DNA from: Coralloluteibacterium stylophorae
GTDB lineage: Bacteria; Pseudomonadota; Gammaproteobacteria; Xanthomonadales; Xanthomonadaceae
Assembly: GCF_018122625.2 (NCBI RefSeq)
Contig: NZ_JAGQFT020000004.1
Coordinates: 186,001-250,000, forward strand
Direction of reading: 5' to 3'
Length of the DNA: 64,000 bases
Below are positions 44,676 to 53,796 of this stretch, one piece after another. Numbering within the stretch: the stretch's first letter is position 1; every line of letters begins with the position of its first letter. The position numbers were made by a program, and so were the translations under genes. Under the pieces are notes generated by a model. The model searched no databases, had not been told where the DNA came from, and saw only the letters and a program-made list of their open reading frames with translations.

Positions 44676-44705
44676 ACGCCGGCCGCCATGGCCGGCGTTT
44701 TCGTT
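44676..44705 (+). terminator. intrinsic terminator of rho
   Basis: A 9-bp stem ACGCCGGCC with its complement and a 5-nt loop (44676-44698), followed by TTTTCGTT, starts 25 bp after the rho stop. Stem and T-rich tail make a standard Rho-independent terminator. Confidence 0.88.
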
Positions 44706-44739
44706 CCGGAGCCCGGGTCCAGCCGCTATCGTTGCGCGG

Positions 44740-46554
44740 ATGCACGGCGACTCCCTCGAACTCGCGCTCGTCTTCCTCATCGCCGCGGTGGTGATGGTGC
44801 CGCTGTTCCGCCGCTTCGGGCTCGGCGCGGTGCTGGGCTACCTGGTGGCGGGGATCGCGATCGGACCCTCGGGGCTGGGCGTGGTCGGCGATCCCGAGCG
44901 GGTCATGGCCGCCTCCGAACTCGGGGTGGTGATGATGCTCTTCGTCATCGGCCTGGAGCTGTCCCTCGCCCGCCTGAAGCTGATGCGGCGCGCGGTGTTC
45001 GGCGCCGGCGCGTTGCAGGTACTGGCCTGCGGCCTGGTGCTGGGCATGGTCCCGCTGCTGGGCGGCTTCGGCTGGCGCACGGACCTGGTGATCGGGCTCG
45101 GCCTGGCGCTGTCGTCCACCGCCGTCGGCCTGCAGCTCATCGCCGAGCGCCGCGAGCTCACCTCGCCCTACGGCCGGCTGGCCTTCGCCATCCTGCTGTT
45201 CCAGGACCTCGCCGCCGTCCCGCTGCTGGCGGCCATCCCCCTGCTCGGCTCGGCCAAGGCCGCCGCGCAGCTGGCGCCGTCGTGGCACGAGGTCGGCCTG
45301 GCGGTCGGGGTCATCGCCCTGGTCGTGGTCGGCGGACGCTATGTGCTGCGCTACGTGTTCCGCATCGTCGCCCGCGCGCGGACCAGCGAGCTCCTCACCG
45401 CCACCGCGCTGCTGGTCGTGGTCGGCAACGCCTGGCTGATGGAGCAGGCCGGCCTGTCGATGGGCCTGGGCGCCTTCCTCGCCGGCGTGCTGCTGGCGGA
45501 TTCGGAGTTCCGGCACGAGCTCGAATCCCAGGTCGAGCCGTTCAAGGGCCTGCTGCTCGGGCTGTTCTTCATCGCCGTCGGCATGAGCGTGGATCTGGCC
45601 GCCATCGCCGCCGAGCCGTGGCTGATCGCCGGCGGCGTGCTCGGCCTGCTCGCCGCCAAGGCGCTGCTGCTGTGGGCCATCGGGCGCCTGTTCGGCCTCG
45701 ACGGCCGCGGCGCACTGATGCTCGCCGCGGCGCTGGCCCTGGGCGGCGAGTTCTCCTTCGTGATGTTCTCCGAGGCGCTCGAGGCCGGCCTGATCGACGC
45801 GGCGATGCGCGTGCGCCTGATCGCCATCGTCGGCCTGTCTATGGCGGCGACGCCGCTGGCCCTGATCGCGGTCGGCGGCTGGCTGCGGCGTCGCAGCCGC
45901 CAGGCGCCGCCGCCCGCCGAGCCGCTGCCGGACGATTTCGCCACGCCGCGGGTGGTCATCGCCGGGTTCGGCCGCGTCGGCCAGCTGATCGGGCGCATGC
46001 TGCGCGCGGCCGGCATCGGTTTCATCGCGCTCGAGCACAGCGTCGAGCAGGTCGCGGTGTCGCGCCGCTACGGCAACCCGATCCACTACGGCGATCCGGA
46101 GCGGATCGAGCTGCTGCGCGCCGCCGACGTCGGTCGCGCCGAGGTGTTCGTGGTCGCCATCGACGACCCGGACTCCAACCTGCGCGTGGCGCGGCTGGTC
46201 AAGCGCCACTACCCGCACCTCAGGGTGCTGGCGCGGGCGCGCAACCGCCAGCACGCGTTCCGGCTCATGGACCTCGGTGCGGAGCAGGTCCGCGAGAGCT
46301 TCCACTCCAGCCTCGAGATGGGCGAGCGGGTCCTCACCGCGCTCGGCATGCCGGCCGAACGCGCGGCGAGCTGCCGGCGCCGCTTCCACGACCACGACGA
46401 GGCGCTCCTGGCGCGGCAGCAGGCGCTCTACGAGGACGACGGCGCGCTGGTGGCCTCCACCCGCGACGCCCAGATCCAGCTCGAGGAGCTGTTCGCCGCC
46501 GACATGGCGGCCGAGGCGGACGGGCGGGCCGCGCCGCGCCGGCCTCAGGCCTGA
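44740..46554 (+). CDS. KefB/KefC-type cation:proton antiporter with TrkA-N domain
   Basis: A 604-residue monovalent cation:proton antiporter-2 protein. The first 390 residues hold about twelve TM helices with GLELSLARLKLMRR, LGLALSSTAVGLQLI, LLFQDLAAVPLLA and GAFLAGVLLADSEFRHELES. Residues 405-520 form a Rossmann RCK/TrkA-N domain (RVVIAGFGRVGQLIGRML). In E. coli, KefB/C release potassium when glutathione adducts form, protecting against electrophiles. Whether this is KefB or KefC cannot be decided; no KefF/G partner is nearby. It overlaps the convergent DedA gene by 10 bp. Confidence 0.93.
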   Translation: MHGDSLELALVFLIAAVVMVPLFRRFGLGAVLGYLVAGIAIGPSGLGVVGDPERVMAASELGVVMMLFVIGLELSLARLKLMRRAVFGAGALQVLACGLVLGMVPLLGGFGWRTDLVIGLGLALSSTAVGLQLIAERRELTSPYGRLAFAILLFQDLAAVPLLAAIPLLGSAKAAAQLAPSWHEVGLAVGVIALVVVGGRYVLRYVFRIVARARTSELLTATALLVVVGNAWLMEQAGLSMGLGAFLAGVLLADSEFRHELESQVEPFKGLLLGLFFIAVGMSVDLAAIAAEPWLIAGGVLGLLAAKALLLWAIGRLFGLDGRGALMLAAALALGGEFSFVMFSEALEAGLIDAAMRVRLIAIVGLSMAATPLALIAVGGWLRRRSRQAPPPAEPLPDDFATPRVVIAGFGRVGQLIGRMLRAAGIGFIALEHSVEQVAVSRRYGNPIHYGDPERIELLRAADVGRAEVFVVAIDDPDSNLRVARLVKRHYPHLRVLARARNRQHAFRLMDLGAEQVRESFHSSLEMGERVLTALGMPAERAASCRRRFHDHDEALLARQQALYEDDGALVASTRDAQIQLEELFAADMAAEADGRAAPRRPQA

Positions 46555-47183
46555 CGCGTGCGCCGGCGGCGCAGCGAGCGCCGGCGCAGGTGCTTGCGGA
46601 CCAGGTACCAGACGATGGCCAGCCCGACCACGCCGAGCACCACGTACAGCCCGGTCTGCCCGCGCTTGAGCCACAGCAGCAGCCATTCGTGGTTGTCGGC
46701 GCCGTAGTCGCCGAGGTAGACCCAGATCGGCACGCTGATCAGCGCGGCGAGGCCGTCGAGCATCAGGAACTTGAGGTAGGACACCCGCCGGGTCATGCCC
46801 GCGGTCAGGAAGATCGGCGAGCGCAGCCCCGGCAGGAAGCGCGCGATGAACAGCAGCCGCGTGCCGTAGCGCTCGAACTTCTGCTGCACCCGGGCGTAGC
46901 GCGCCGGCGTCAGCAGCCAGTTCACCCAGCGCCAGCGCAGTGCGCGCACGCCGAAGTGCCGGCCGATGAGGAACATCGTGGAATCGCCGAGCAGCACGCC
47001 GACCATGCACACGCCGAACATCAGGTGCACGTTGGCGTAGCCGAGGCCGGAGATGATGCCGCCCGCCACGAGGGTCACGTCCTCCGGAATCGGCACGCCG
47101 AACCCGCACGCCAGCAGGATCAGGAAGACCGCCAGGTAGCCGTAGTCCGAGAAGAAGTCGACGAGGAGGCTGAGGATGTCCAT
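46545..47183 (-). CDS. DedA-family membrane protein
   Basis: A 212-residue inner-membrane protein with five to six hydrophobic helices. Family motifs are FGVPIPEDVTLVAGGIISGLGY (with the conserved Glu and Asp), GDSTMFLIGRHFG, ARFLPGLRSPIFLTAGMTRRVSYLKFLMLDGLAALISVPIWVYLGDYG. DedA proteins flip lipid carriers or phospholipids and influence envelope stress. The start MDILSLLVDFFSDYG matches the family. A TTACACT -10-like sequence lies about 150 bp upstream on this strand. Confidence 0.92.
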   Translation of the reverse strand: MDILSLLVDFFSDYGYLAVFLILLACGFGVPIPEDVTLVAGGIISGLGYANVHLMFGVCMVGVLLGDSTMFLIGRHFGVRALRWRWVNWLLTPARYARVQQKFERYGTRLLFIARFLPGLRSPIFLTAGMTRRVSYLKFLMLDGLAALISVPIWVYLGDYGADNHEWLLLWLKRGQTGLYVVLGVVGLAIVWYLVRKHLRRRSLRRRRTRQA

Positions 47184-47406
47184 CGAGTGGATCAGGTGGA
47201 CGCGCGGCCGCGAGGCGCGCTCCGTTCTTGGCGGCGGGCGGCGACCCGGCCCCGAACCCGGATGCGGCGGCACCCGGGGGATGCGCGCGTCCGGCCGGGA
47301 CCTGGCTCCGCCCGCAGGGCGGTCTGCGAGTGTAAGAGCCGTCCCCGGGGATGGCGAGCCCGGGAGCCGGGAGTATTCAGCCGGTCCGCGTCGGAACGAT
47401 GACGGC

Positions 47407-50400
47407 TCACCGTTCCGGCGTGCGCAGGAAGCGGGCGAGCGAGACGCTGGAGCGGACCGGCTCGAATTCGGCGGCGACGTCGACGAAGCCGCGCTGGATC
47501 GCGATCTCGTAGGGCGTGCGCCCGAGCGCGTCGCGGGCGGCACGGTCGGCCCCGGCGCGCAGCAGGCGCTGGGCCACGCCGCGCAGGCCGTGCAGGGCGG
47601 CCACGTGCAGCGGCCCGAAACCTCTCCCCTCGCGCGCGTCGAGGTCCACGCCGTCCTCCTCCAGCAGGCGTTCCAGCGCGGCCAGCAGCACCTCCTCGTC
47701 GTGCGGCGCGTCGGGCTCGGCGCGTGAGCCCAGGAGCAGCAGCAGGGGCGTGTGGCCTTCGTCCGCGGCCGCGCCGGCGTCCGCGCCGGCCAGCAGCAGG
47801 GTGTCGAACAGGGCCAGCACGCGCGCGCGCTGGCCGGCGCCGAAGGCGTAGAGCATGGCCACGTGCAGGGCGGTCTGCCCGCGCTCGTCGCGGGCGTGGA
47901 GATCGGCCTGGTGTGCCAGCAGGCGTCCGACCATGTCCGGCTGGCCCAGCGCCGCGGCCAGCATCAGCGGCGTCACCCCGGCCGGCAGGCGCTGGTCGAC
48001 CCGGGCGCCGTGGGCCAGCAGGCGCTCGACCACCGCGGCGTGGCCGGCGGTGAGCGCCGCCGACAGCGGCGTGGCGCCGGTGCGCGCGGCATGGGCGGGA
48101 TCGGCACCACGGGCGAGCAGGCGCTCGACCAGGGCGAGCTGGCCGCCGCCGGCCGCGCGCAGCAGTGCGGTGCAGCCCTGCGCGTCGGTCGCATCGACCG
48201 CGAAGCCCAGATCGAGCAGGCGCTCCACCGCGCCGGCGTCGCCGGCCATGGCCGCGGCGGGCACGTCGTCGCCGCGCAGCGGCCGCGGCGGCAACGGCCA
48301 GTCGCGCCATTCCAGCCACACCGCGAGGTCGCGGCGGCTGTCGGTGAGGGCGATGCCGAGCGGGCTCTGCCCGTCCGGCGCCACCGCCTGCGGGGAGGCG
48401 CCGTAGCGCACCAGCAGCCGCACCGCGGCGCCGCGGCCGAGGCCGCAGGCCAGGTGCAGGGCGGTCATGCCGGCGCCGTCGCGTGCCTCGGTCCAGGCGC
48501 CGGCCTGCAGCAGGGCCTCGGCCAGCCGCAGCCAACCCAGGCGCACCGCCAGGGACAGCGGCGGGTCGCCGGCGCCGCCGAAGGGGTCCGCGCCGCGTTC
48601 GAGCAGCGCCAGCGCGAGCTGCTCATAGCCGCGCGCGACGTGCTCCTGCTCGAAGCAGGCCGCCAGGTAGCGCATCAGCCCGCCCCGCCCGGCCGGCGCG
48701 GCGCCGGCGTCGAGCAGGCGCTGGATGCCGGGCGCCGCCGCGCCGCCGCGCCCGAGCAGGCGGAACAGCGCGTCGTCGCCGTCTTCGAGTGGCCGCTCCG
48801 GATCGGCCCCCCGCGCCAGCAGCCAGTCCAGCCGCGCCGGGTCGCCCTCGCCCGCGAAAGCCGGCAGCAGGCCCGACAGCAGGTCCACGCGCGCGGAGGG
48901 CGGCTGCGCCTCGAGCAGGCTCGAGGCGAGGTCGAAGCGGCCGGCGGCCAGCGCCTCGTCGATCAGCAGCTCCGGTGCGCGCGCATCCGGCAGCGCCGCG
49001 TCCGCCAGGCTCGCCGGCAGCGGGAAGCCCGGATCCAGCACCGCCACCTGGTGCCAGCGGCCGGAGGCCAGCGCGTGTTCGATCGCGCGACGGCCCTGCG
49101 CATCGGCCAGCGCGGGATCGGCGCCGTGCTCCAGCAGCCGCCGCAGGACGTCCGGACCGGCGCCGCGGTCGACAGCGTGGATCAGGGCGGTGCGGCCGCC
49201 GGCATCGGCCGCGTCGGGATCCGGCTGCGCGCGGAGCAGGCGCTCCAGCACCTCGATGCGGCCGCAGCCCACGGCCTCCATCAGTGCGGTGCGGCCGGCG
49301 GCGTCGCGGCGGTCGACGCCGGCGCCGGCGTCGAGCAGGGCATCGACGATGTCGAGGTTGCCGGCCGCGCAGGCCGCCATCAGCGCGGTGCGCGCGTCGC
49401 GGTCGGCCGCATCGACGCGCGCACGGTGGCGCAGCAGCAGGGCGACCCCGGCGGCATCGTCGTCGCCCGCGGCCGCGCCCAGCAGCGCCGGACGGCCGCC
49501 GACCGGTTCCGGCCGCGCCCCCCGCTCGAGCAGGAACCGGGCCAGCCGCCAGCTGCCCGCGGCGCAGGCCGCAGCGAGCGGACTGGCACCGTCCGCGTCC
49601 AGTGCGTCCAGCGGCGCGCCCGCGTCCAGCAGCAGGGCGGCGACACCCGGATCGCTGCTGCGCGCGGCATGGTGCAGCGGCGTCTGCCCGTGGGCGTCGG
49701 TCAGGCGCGGATCGGCTCCGTTCGCCAGCAGGGTGGTGACCGCCTCGGGACGGCCATGCCAGCTGTCCCGGGTCGCCACCAGCAGCGCGGTGAGGCCGCC
49801 GTGGCGGCGGTCGACCTCGATGCCGCGCGCGATCAGCTCGCGCAGCAGGCGCAGGTCGGCGTGCAGCGCGGCGAGCATGGCCAGGGTGCGCTGGTCGCGT
49901 TCGTCCTCCGCCGGCAGGGCGTGCGGATCGGCGCCGGCGGCCAGCGCATCGAGCGCGCGCTCGATGCGGCCCGCGCGCGCGGCCGGATACAGCTCGGCGT
50001 CGGGATCGGCCATGGCCGCCGCGGTGGGCGCCGGTGCCGGCTCGGCGTCGGCCTCGGGCGGCGCCACCGCCGCCGGCTGCGCCGGCGCGGCGCCCGTGCG
50101 ATGCACCAGGCCGTGCGCCAGCGGCGCCAGCACGAGATGGGCCAGGGCCAGCGGCAGGCGCCAGGCCGTCGTGGCCGGCCAGGCGAGCAGGTCGACCAGC
50201 GCCAGCACCACCAGCACCGCGGTGGCCGCCGCCAGACCCCGGAACGAGGCCGGATCCGTCTCGCCGACCGCCTCCAGCAGCGTCGCCAGGCCGCCACCCT
50301 CGCGGCTCGCCCGCGTGAACGCGGGCCACAGCCGCCAGAGCGCGACCAGTGCCAGGCCGGCGACGGCGCTCAGGGCCAGCGCCGCCGACAGCCGACCGCC

Positions 50401-50688
50401 GTCCGCGAGCGCCCCGGCGGGCCAGGCCGCGACCGCGCCGAGCGTACAGGCGCCGCCGCCCCACAGCAGCAGCAGCGCCGCGGCGTCGCGCAGCCAGCGT
50501 GTCGCGCCGTCGGGGCCGCGGCGGGTACCCCGGAGCCAGCCCCAGGCGAGCGCGAAGCCGGCCTGCGCGGGGACCAGCGCCAGCGCCGCGGCCGGGTGCG
50601 CCAGGACCACAGGCAGCAGCGCCAGCAGCAGGCCGGCGCCCGCGGCGGCCAGCCCTCGACGCGGGCGCGGCGCCTCAGTCGGAGTCAC
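47407..50688 (-). CDS. large membrane-anchored ankyrin-repeat protein
   Basis: A 1093-residue protein starting at GTG. The first 230 residues hold about six hydrophobic helices ([21 protein letters not shown] ... [21 protein letters not shown] ... [21 protein letters not shown] ... [18 protein letters not shown]) and a Pro/Ala/Glu linker. From about 235 to the end come some 18-20 ankyrin repeats, many near consensus ([49 protein letters not shown]). Several middle repeats are degenerate. Ankyrin arrays bind proteins, so a membrane-tethered scaffold is likely. The gene start overlaps the end of ycgL by 14 bp. Confidence 0.9.
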   Translation of the reverse strand: MTPTEAPRPRRGLAAAGAGLLLALLPVVLAHPAAALALVPAQAGFALAWGWLRGTRRGPDGATRWLRDAAALLLLWGGGACTLGAVAAWPAGALADGGRLSAALALSAVAGLALVALWRLWPAFTRASREGGGLATLLEAVGETDPASFRGLAAATAVLVVLALVDLLAWPATTAWRLPLALAHLVLAPLAHGLVHRTGAAPAQPAAVAPPEADAEPAPAPTAAAMADPDAELYPAARAGRIERALDALAAGADPHALPAEDERDQRTLAMLAALHADLRLLRELIARGIEVDRRHGGLTALLVATRDSWHGRPEAVTTLLANGADPRLTDAHGQTPLHHAARSSDPGVAALLLDAGAPLDALDADGASPLAAACAAGSWRLARFLLERGARPEPVGGRPALLGAAAGDDDAAGVALLLRHRARVDAADRDARTALMAACAAGNLDIVDALLDAGAGVDRRDAAGRTALMEAVGCGRIEVLERLLRAQPDPDAADAGGRTALIHAVDRGAGPDVLRRLLEHGADPALADAQGRRAIEHALASGRWHQVAVLDPGFPLPASLADAALPDARAPELLIDEALAAGRFDLASSLLEAQPPSARVDLLSGLLPAFAGEGDPARLDWLLARGADPERPLEDGDDALFRLLGRGGAAAPGIQRLLDAGAAPAGRGGLMRYLAACFEQEHVARGYEQLALALLERGADPFGGAGDPPLSLAVRLGWLRLAEALLQAGAWTEARDGAGMTALHLACGLGRGAAVRLLVRYGASPQAVAPDGQSPLGIALTDSRRDLAVWLEWRDWPLPPRPLRGDDVPAAAMAGDAGAVERLLDLGFAVDATDAQGCTALLRAAGGGQLALVERLLARGADPAHAARTGATPLSAALTAGHAAVVERLLAHGARVDQRLPAGVTPLMLAAALGQPDMVGRLLAHQADLHARDERGQTALHVAMLYAFGAGQRARVLALFDTLLLAGADAGAAADEGHTPLLLLLGSRAEPDAPHDEEVLLAALERLLEEDGVDLDAREGRGFGPLHVAALHGLRGVAQRLLRAGADRAARDALGRTPYEIAIQRGFVDVAAEFEPVRSSVSLARFLRTPER

Positions 50689-50929
50689 GTGGCGCGCCGG
50701 GCGGCGGCGGGAACTGCAGGTGGTAGCCGCGTGCGGCCAGGCTCTCGCGCACCCGCGCGGCGTCGATCCGCGCCAGCCGCCGCTCCGGGGTCAGCGCGAC
50801 CTCCAGCACGAAGTCGAGCGCGCCCAGCTGCGCCAGCACCGGCTCGGGCAGCACGGCGAAGCCGTCGCGCTCGCGCAGGTAGACGTAGGTGTCCGCCTTC
50901 CTGCGGCTCTTGTAGACGTACGCCTGCAT
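50675..50929 (-). CDS. ycgL: YcgL-domain protein
   Basis: An 84-residue protein, [36 protein letters not shown], then [34 protein letters not shown]. This is the YcgL fold (a small alpha/beta protein found across gammaproteobacteria) at full length. Its role is not established. It overlaps the ankyrin gene downstream by 14 bp, so the two are translated from one message. Confidence 0.92.
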   Translation of the reverse strand: MQAYVYKSRRKADTYVYLRERDGFAVLPEPVLAQLGALDFVLEVALTPERRLARIDAARVRESLAARGYHLQFPPPPGAPRDSD

Positions 50930-50984
50930 GGCGTGCTCTCAGGCGTGTGTGACAGGCGGGAATTCTGGCGGGAAAGGGGGTGGA

Positions 50985-51180
50985 GGTGAAGCGGTCGGGT
51001 GAAGCGGGAGGGGATGGGGAACGGGGAACGGGAATTGGGATTCGGGGATCGGGGATCGGGATCGGAACGGGGCATCGTCCAGGGAAGGACGCCCCCGGTC
51101 ACCGCACCCTCCAGTTCCCGGTTCCCCGTTCCCGCTTCACCCCGACCGCTTCACCCCAACCGCCTCACCCCAACCGCCTC
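50985..51180. repeat. G-rich repeat array with long inverted arms
   Basis: The left arm (50985-51008) reads GGTGAAGCGGTCGGGTGAAG plus CGGG and is mirrored by 51131-51155 with one extra base. Inside are GGGGAAC heptamers (51016-51032) facing GTTCCC units (51114-51134). The right end repeats a 14-mer CACCCCAACCGCCT. The layout equals the arrays at 2.8 and 56.2 kb. It lies between cydB and ycgL, both on the minus strand. It encodes nothing credible and could act as a transcript boundary. Confidence 0.8.
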
Positions 51181-51187
51181 ACCCACA

Positions 51188-52204
51188 TCAGTGATACCCC
51201 ACGTCCGCCGTCACCTTGCCGCGGAACACCGTGTAGGACCACCAGGTGTAGCCGAGGATCACCGGCAGCAGGATCGCCAGGCCCACCAGCACGAAACCCT
51301 GGCTGGAGGCCGGCGAGGAGGCCTGCCAGATGTCGAGGTTCGGCGGGATCAGGTTGGGCCACATGCCGATGACCAGGCCGACGAAGCCGAGCCCGAAGAA
51401 GCTCAGCGCGAGCACGAACGGCGCGACCTCGGCCTTGCGCAGGACCGCCACCCACAGCGCCACCGCGTTGGCCACCGCCAGCAGCGGGATCGGCGAGAGC
51501 CACAGGAAATTGGTGCCCTCGAACCAGCGCGCCATGATGTCGGAGTCCAGGAACGGCAGCCAGGTGCTGACCAGGCCCATGAAGGCGATGGTGACGCCGA
51601 CCAGCGGCCGGGTCAGCGCATAGGCGATCTCCTGCGTGCGGCCTTCGGTCTTGAGGATCAGCCAGGTGCTGCCGAGCAGCCCATAGCCGAACACCACCGC
51701 GGTCCCGGTCAGCATCGAGAACGGGCTGAACCAGCCGAACACGCCGCCCGCGTAGCGGCCTTCCTGCAGCGGCATGCCCTCGACCACCGCGCCCAGGATC
51801 GTGCCCTGCGCGAACGCCGTCACCAGCGAACCCGCGGCGAAGCACACGCCCCAGAACCGCTTCCAGCGGATCGCCTTGAAGCGGAACTCGAACGCCACCC
51901 CGCGGAAGATCAGCGCCAGCAGCATCGCCAGCACCGGCAGGTAGAGCGCCGACAGCAGCACCGAGTAGGCGAGCGGGAAGGCCGAGAACAGGGCCACGCC
52001 GCCCAGCACCAGCCACGTCTCGTTGCCGTCCCAGATCGGCGCGGCGGTGTTCATGCTGATGTCGAGCTGATCGTCGCTCTCGGCGAACACCGCCAGTACG
52101 CCGATGCCCAGCACGAAGCCGTCCAGCAGCACGTACATCAGGATCCCGAAGCCGATCACGCCGAACCACACCACCGGCAGCACGGTGTCCATGTCCATGT
52201 TCAT
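51188..52204 (-). CDS. cydB: cytochrome bd-type ubiquinol oxidase subunit II
   Basis: A 338-residue protein with eight or nine TM helices: LPVVWFGVIGFGILMYVLLDGFVLGIGVL, then AAPIWDGNETWLVLGGVALFSAFPLAYSVLLSALYLP and FRFKAIRWKRFWGVCFAAGSL. These are standard for CydB/CioB. Together with subunit I it reduces oxygen to water with quinol. It overlaps the cydA stop by 4 bp (ATGA). No CydX-type small gene is seen downstream, where a repeat array begins. Confidence 0.96.
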   Translation of the reverse strand: MNMDMDTVLPVVWFGVIGFGILMYVLLDGFVLGIGVLAVFAESDDQLDISMNTAAPIWDGNETWLVLGGVALFSAFPLAYSVLLSALYLPVLAMLLALIFRGVAFEFRFKAIRWKRFWGVCFAAGSLVTAFAQGTILGAVVEGMPLQEGRYAGGVFGWFSPFSMLTGTAVVFGYGLLGSTWLILKTEGRTQEIAYALTRPLVGVTIAFMGLVSTWLPFLDSDIMARWFEGTNFLWLSPIPLLAVANAVALWVAVLRKAEVAPFVLALSFFGLGFVGLVIGMWPNLIPPNLDIWQASSPASSQGFVLVGLAILLPVILGYTWWSYTVFRGKVTADVGYH

Positions 52205-53613
52205 GCGTCCACCTCCAGCGGCTCGTCGTCGGCGGCCGACATCGGGCGCGATGCGCTCTTGCGCTCGGCGTCGTGCTCGGGCGGATGCACGCGTGCCGGC
52301 CCGCGGCGCACCATCACGCCGATGTAGTAGCCGCCCATGCCGAACACGAACAGGTACACCAGCACGAACGCCGCGAGCGAGACCGCGACCGCGGCGCCCG
52401 ATACCGCGCTGACCGCATCCGCGGTGCGCAGCTGGCCGTAGATCACCCAGGGCTGGCGGCCGATCTCGGCGGTGATCCAGCCGGCCAGCACGGCCACCAG
52501 GCCGCTGGGCCACATCCACGACCAGGCCCGCAGCAGCAGCGGCGTGTCGAACAGGCGCCCGCGCTTCCACTGCCACAGCGACCAGGCGACCAGGCCCAGC
52601 ATCGCGAAGCCCAGGCCCACCATCACCCGGAACGCCCAGAACACCGGCCACACCGGCGGGCGGTCCTCCGGCGCGAATTCGCTCAGCGGCGCGATCCCGC
52701 CGTCCCAGCTGTGGGTGAGGATGATGCTGCCAAGCCGCGGGATGGCGAGCTCGGCGCGGTTGCGCTCGGCCTCGGCGTCGGGCAGCGCGAACAGCACCAG
52801 CGGCACGCCCGCGCCTTCCTCCTCGCGCTCCCAGTGCGCCTCGATCGCCGCGAGCTTGCTCGGCTGCAGTTCGTGGACCTCTAGGCCATGCAGGTCGCCG
52901 ACGACGATCTGCGCGGGCACCGTGATCGCGGCGAACGCCACCGCCAGGCGCAGCATGCGCGTGGCCTCCTCGACGTGACGGCCGCGGCGCAGGTAGAAGG
53001 CCGCGGTGCCGCCGACGATGAAGCAGGTACTGATGAAGGCCGCCAGCACCATGTGCGCCAGGCGGTAGGGGAACGAGGGGTTGAAGATCACCTCCATCCA
53101 CGAAGCCGGATGGAAGGCGCCGTCGACCAGGGTGTAGCCGGCCGGGCTGTGCAGCCAGCTGTTGGCCGAGAGGATCCAGAAGGTCGAGATCAGCGTGCCG
53201 AGCGCGACCATGCAGGTCGCCAGGAAGTGCAGGCCCGGCTTGACCCGATTCCAGCCGAACAGCATCACGCCGAGGAAGGACGCCTCCAGGAAGAAGGCGG
53301 TCAGCACCTCGTAGCTCAGCAGCGGGCCGAGGATGGCGCCGGCCGCCGAGGACAGCCCCGACCAGTTGGTGCCGAACTGGAAGCTCATCACGATGCCCGA
53401 CACCACCCCCATGCCGAAGGTGACGGCGAAGATCTTGGTCCAGAAGAAATAGAGCTCGCGCCAGAGCGGGTTGTGCGTGCGCAGCCAGCGCCACTCGACG
53501 AAGGCCAGCCAGCTCGCCAGGCCGACGGTGATCGCGGGAAACAGCACGTGGAACGAGATGACGAACCCGAACTGGATCCGCGACAGCAGGAGAGGATCGA
53601 GATCCACCGGCAT
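52201..53613 (-). CDS. cydA: cytochrome bd-type ubiquinol oxidase subunit I (short Q-loop, CioA-like)
   Basis: A 470-residue haem-bearing subunit. Conserved parts are SRIQFGFVISFHVLFPAITVGLASWLA (His ligand), FGMGVVSGIVMSFQFGTNW, the Q-loop region near GDLHGLEVHELQPSKLAAIEAHWE, and GWITAEIGRQPWVIYGQLRTADAVS. The Q-loop is of the short type, as in cyanide-insensitive oxidases (CioA). A TACAAT -10 box lies 22 bp upstream, and a perfect 25-bp inverted repeat sits further upstream. Confidence 0.95.
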   Translation of the reverse strand: MPVDLDPLLLSRIQFGFVISFHVLFPAITVGLASWLAFVEWRWLRTHNPLWRELYFFWTKIFAVTFGMGVVSGIVMSFQFGTNWSGLSSAAGAILGPLLSYEVLTAFFLEASFLGVMLFGWNRVKPGLHFLATCMVALGTLISTFWILSANSWLHSPAGYTLVDGAFHPASWMEVIFNPSFPYRLAHMVLAAFISTCFIVGGTAAFYLRRGRHVEEATRMLRLAVAFAAITVPAQIVVGDLHGLEVHELQPSKLAAIEAHWEREEEGAGVPLVLFALPDAEAERNRAELAIPRLGSIILTHSWDGGIAPLSEFAPEDRPPVWPVFWAFRVMVGLGFAMLGLVAWSLWQWKRGRLFDTPLLLRAWSWMWPSGLVAVLAGWITAEIGRQPWVIYGQLRTADAVSAVSGAAVAVSLAAFVLVYLFVFGMGGYYIGVMVRRGPARVHPPEHDAERKSASRPMSAADDEPLEVDA

Positions 53614-53634
53614 GCTCCGGAAAGTCCGGCGGCC

Positions 53635-53640
53635 ATTGTA
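53635..53640 (-). promoter_or_regulatory. candidate -10 box of the cydAB promoter
   Basis: On the minus strand the hexamer is TACAAT, one base from the sigma-70 consensus, 22 bp before the cydA ATG. The -35 region is poor (GATGAC at suitable spacing), which suggests an activator-dependent promoter. The inverted repeat at 53671-53695 would lie about 31-55 bp upstream of it. Confidence 0.4.
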
Positions 53641-53670
53641 GGTGGGCGGCGTGAAGTCATCGCGTGGACA

Positions 53671-53695
53671 CGGGTGCGACCCGTTGTCGCACCCG
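53671..53695. promoter_or_regulatory. perfect 10-bp inverted repeat between cydA and the S9 peptidase gene
   Basis: CGGGTGCGAC, a 5-bp spacer CCGTT, and GTCGCACCCG. Position between two divergent starts and full symmetry suggest a dimeric repressor or activator site, most likely for cydAB. It does not match the FNR/ANR consensus. It could also be just a hairpin. Confidence 0.45.
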
Positions 53696-53796
53696 CCCGC
53701 CGCGCGCGGCGGTGCGCCGGGCCTTCCGACACATCAACCGCCGCCGTCGCGGCTGCTAGGCTTGCCGGTTCGATCACGCCCATCCGGATCCTGCCC

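Noticed and set aside
52888-53796. Long N-terminal extension of the S9 peptidase frame
   Set aside because: The frame is open only because of GC content and overlaps cydA antisense. The signal peptide at 53797 gives a clear start.
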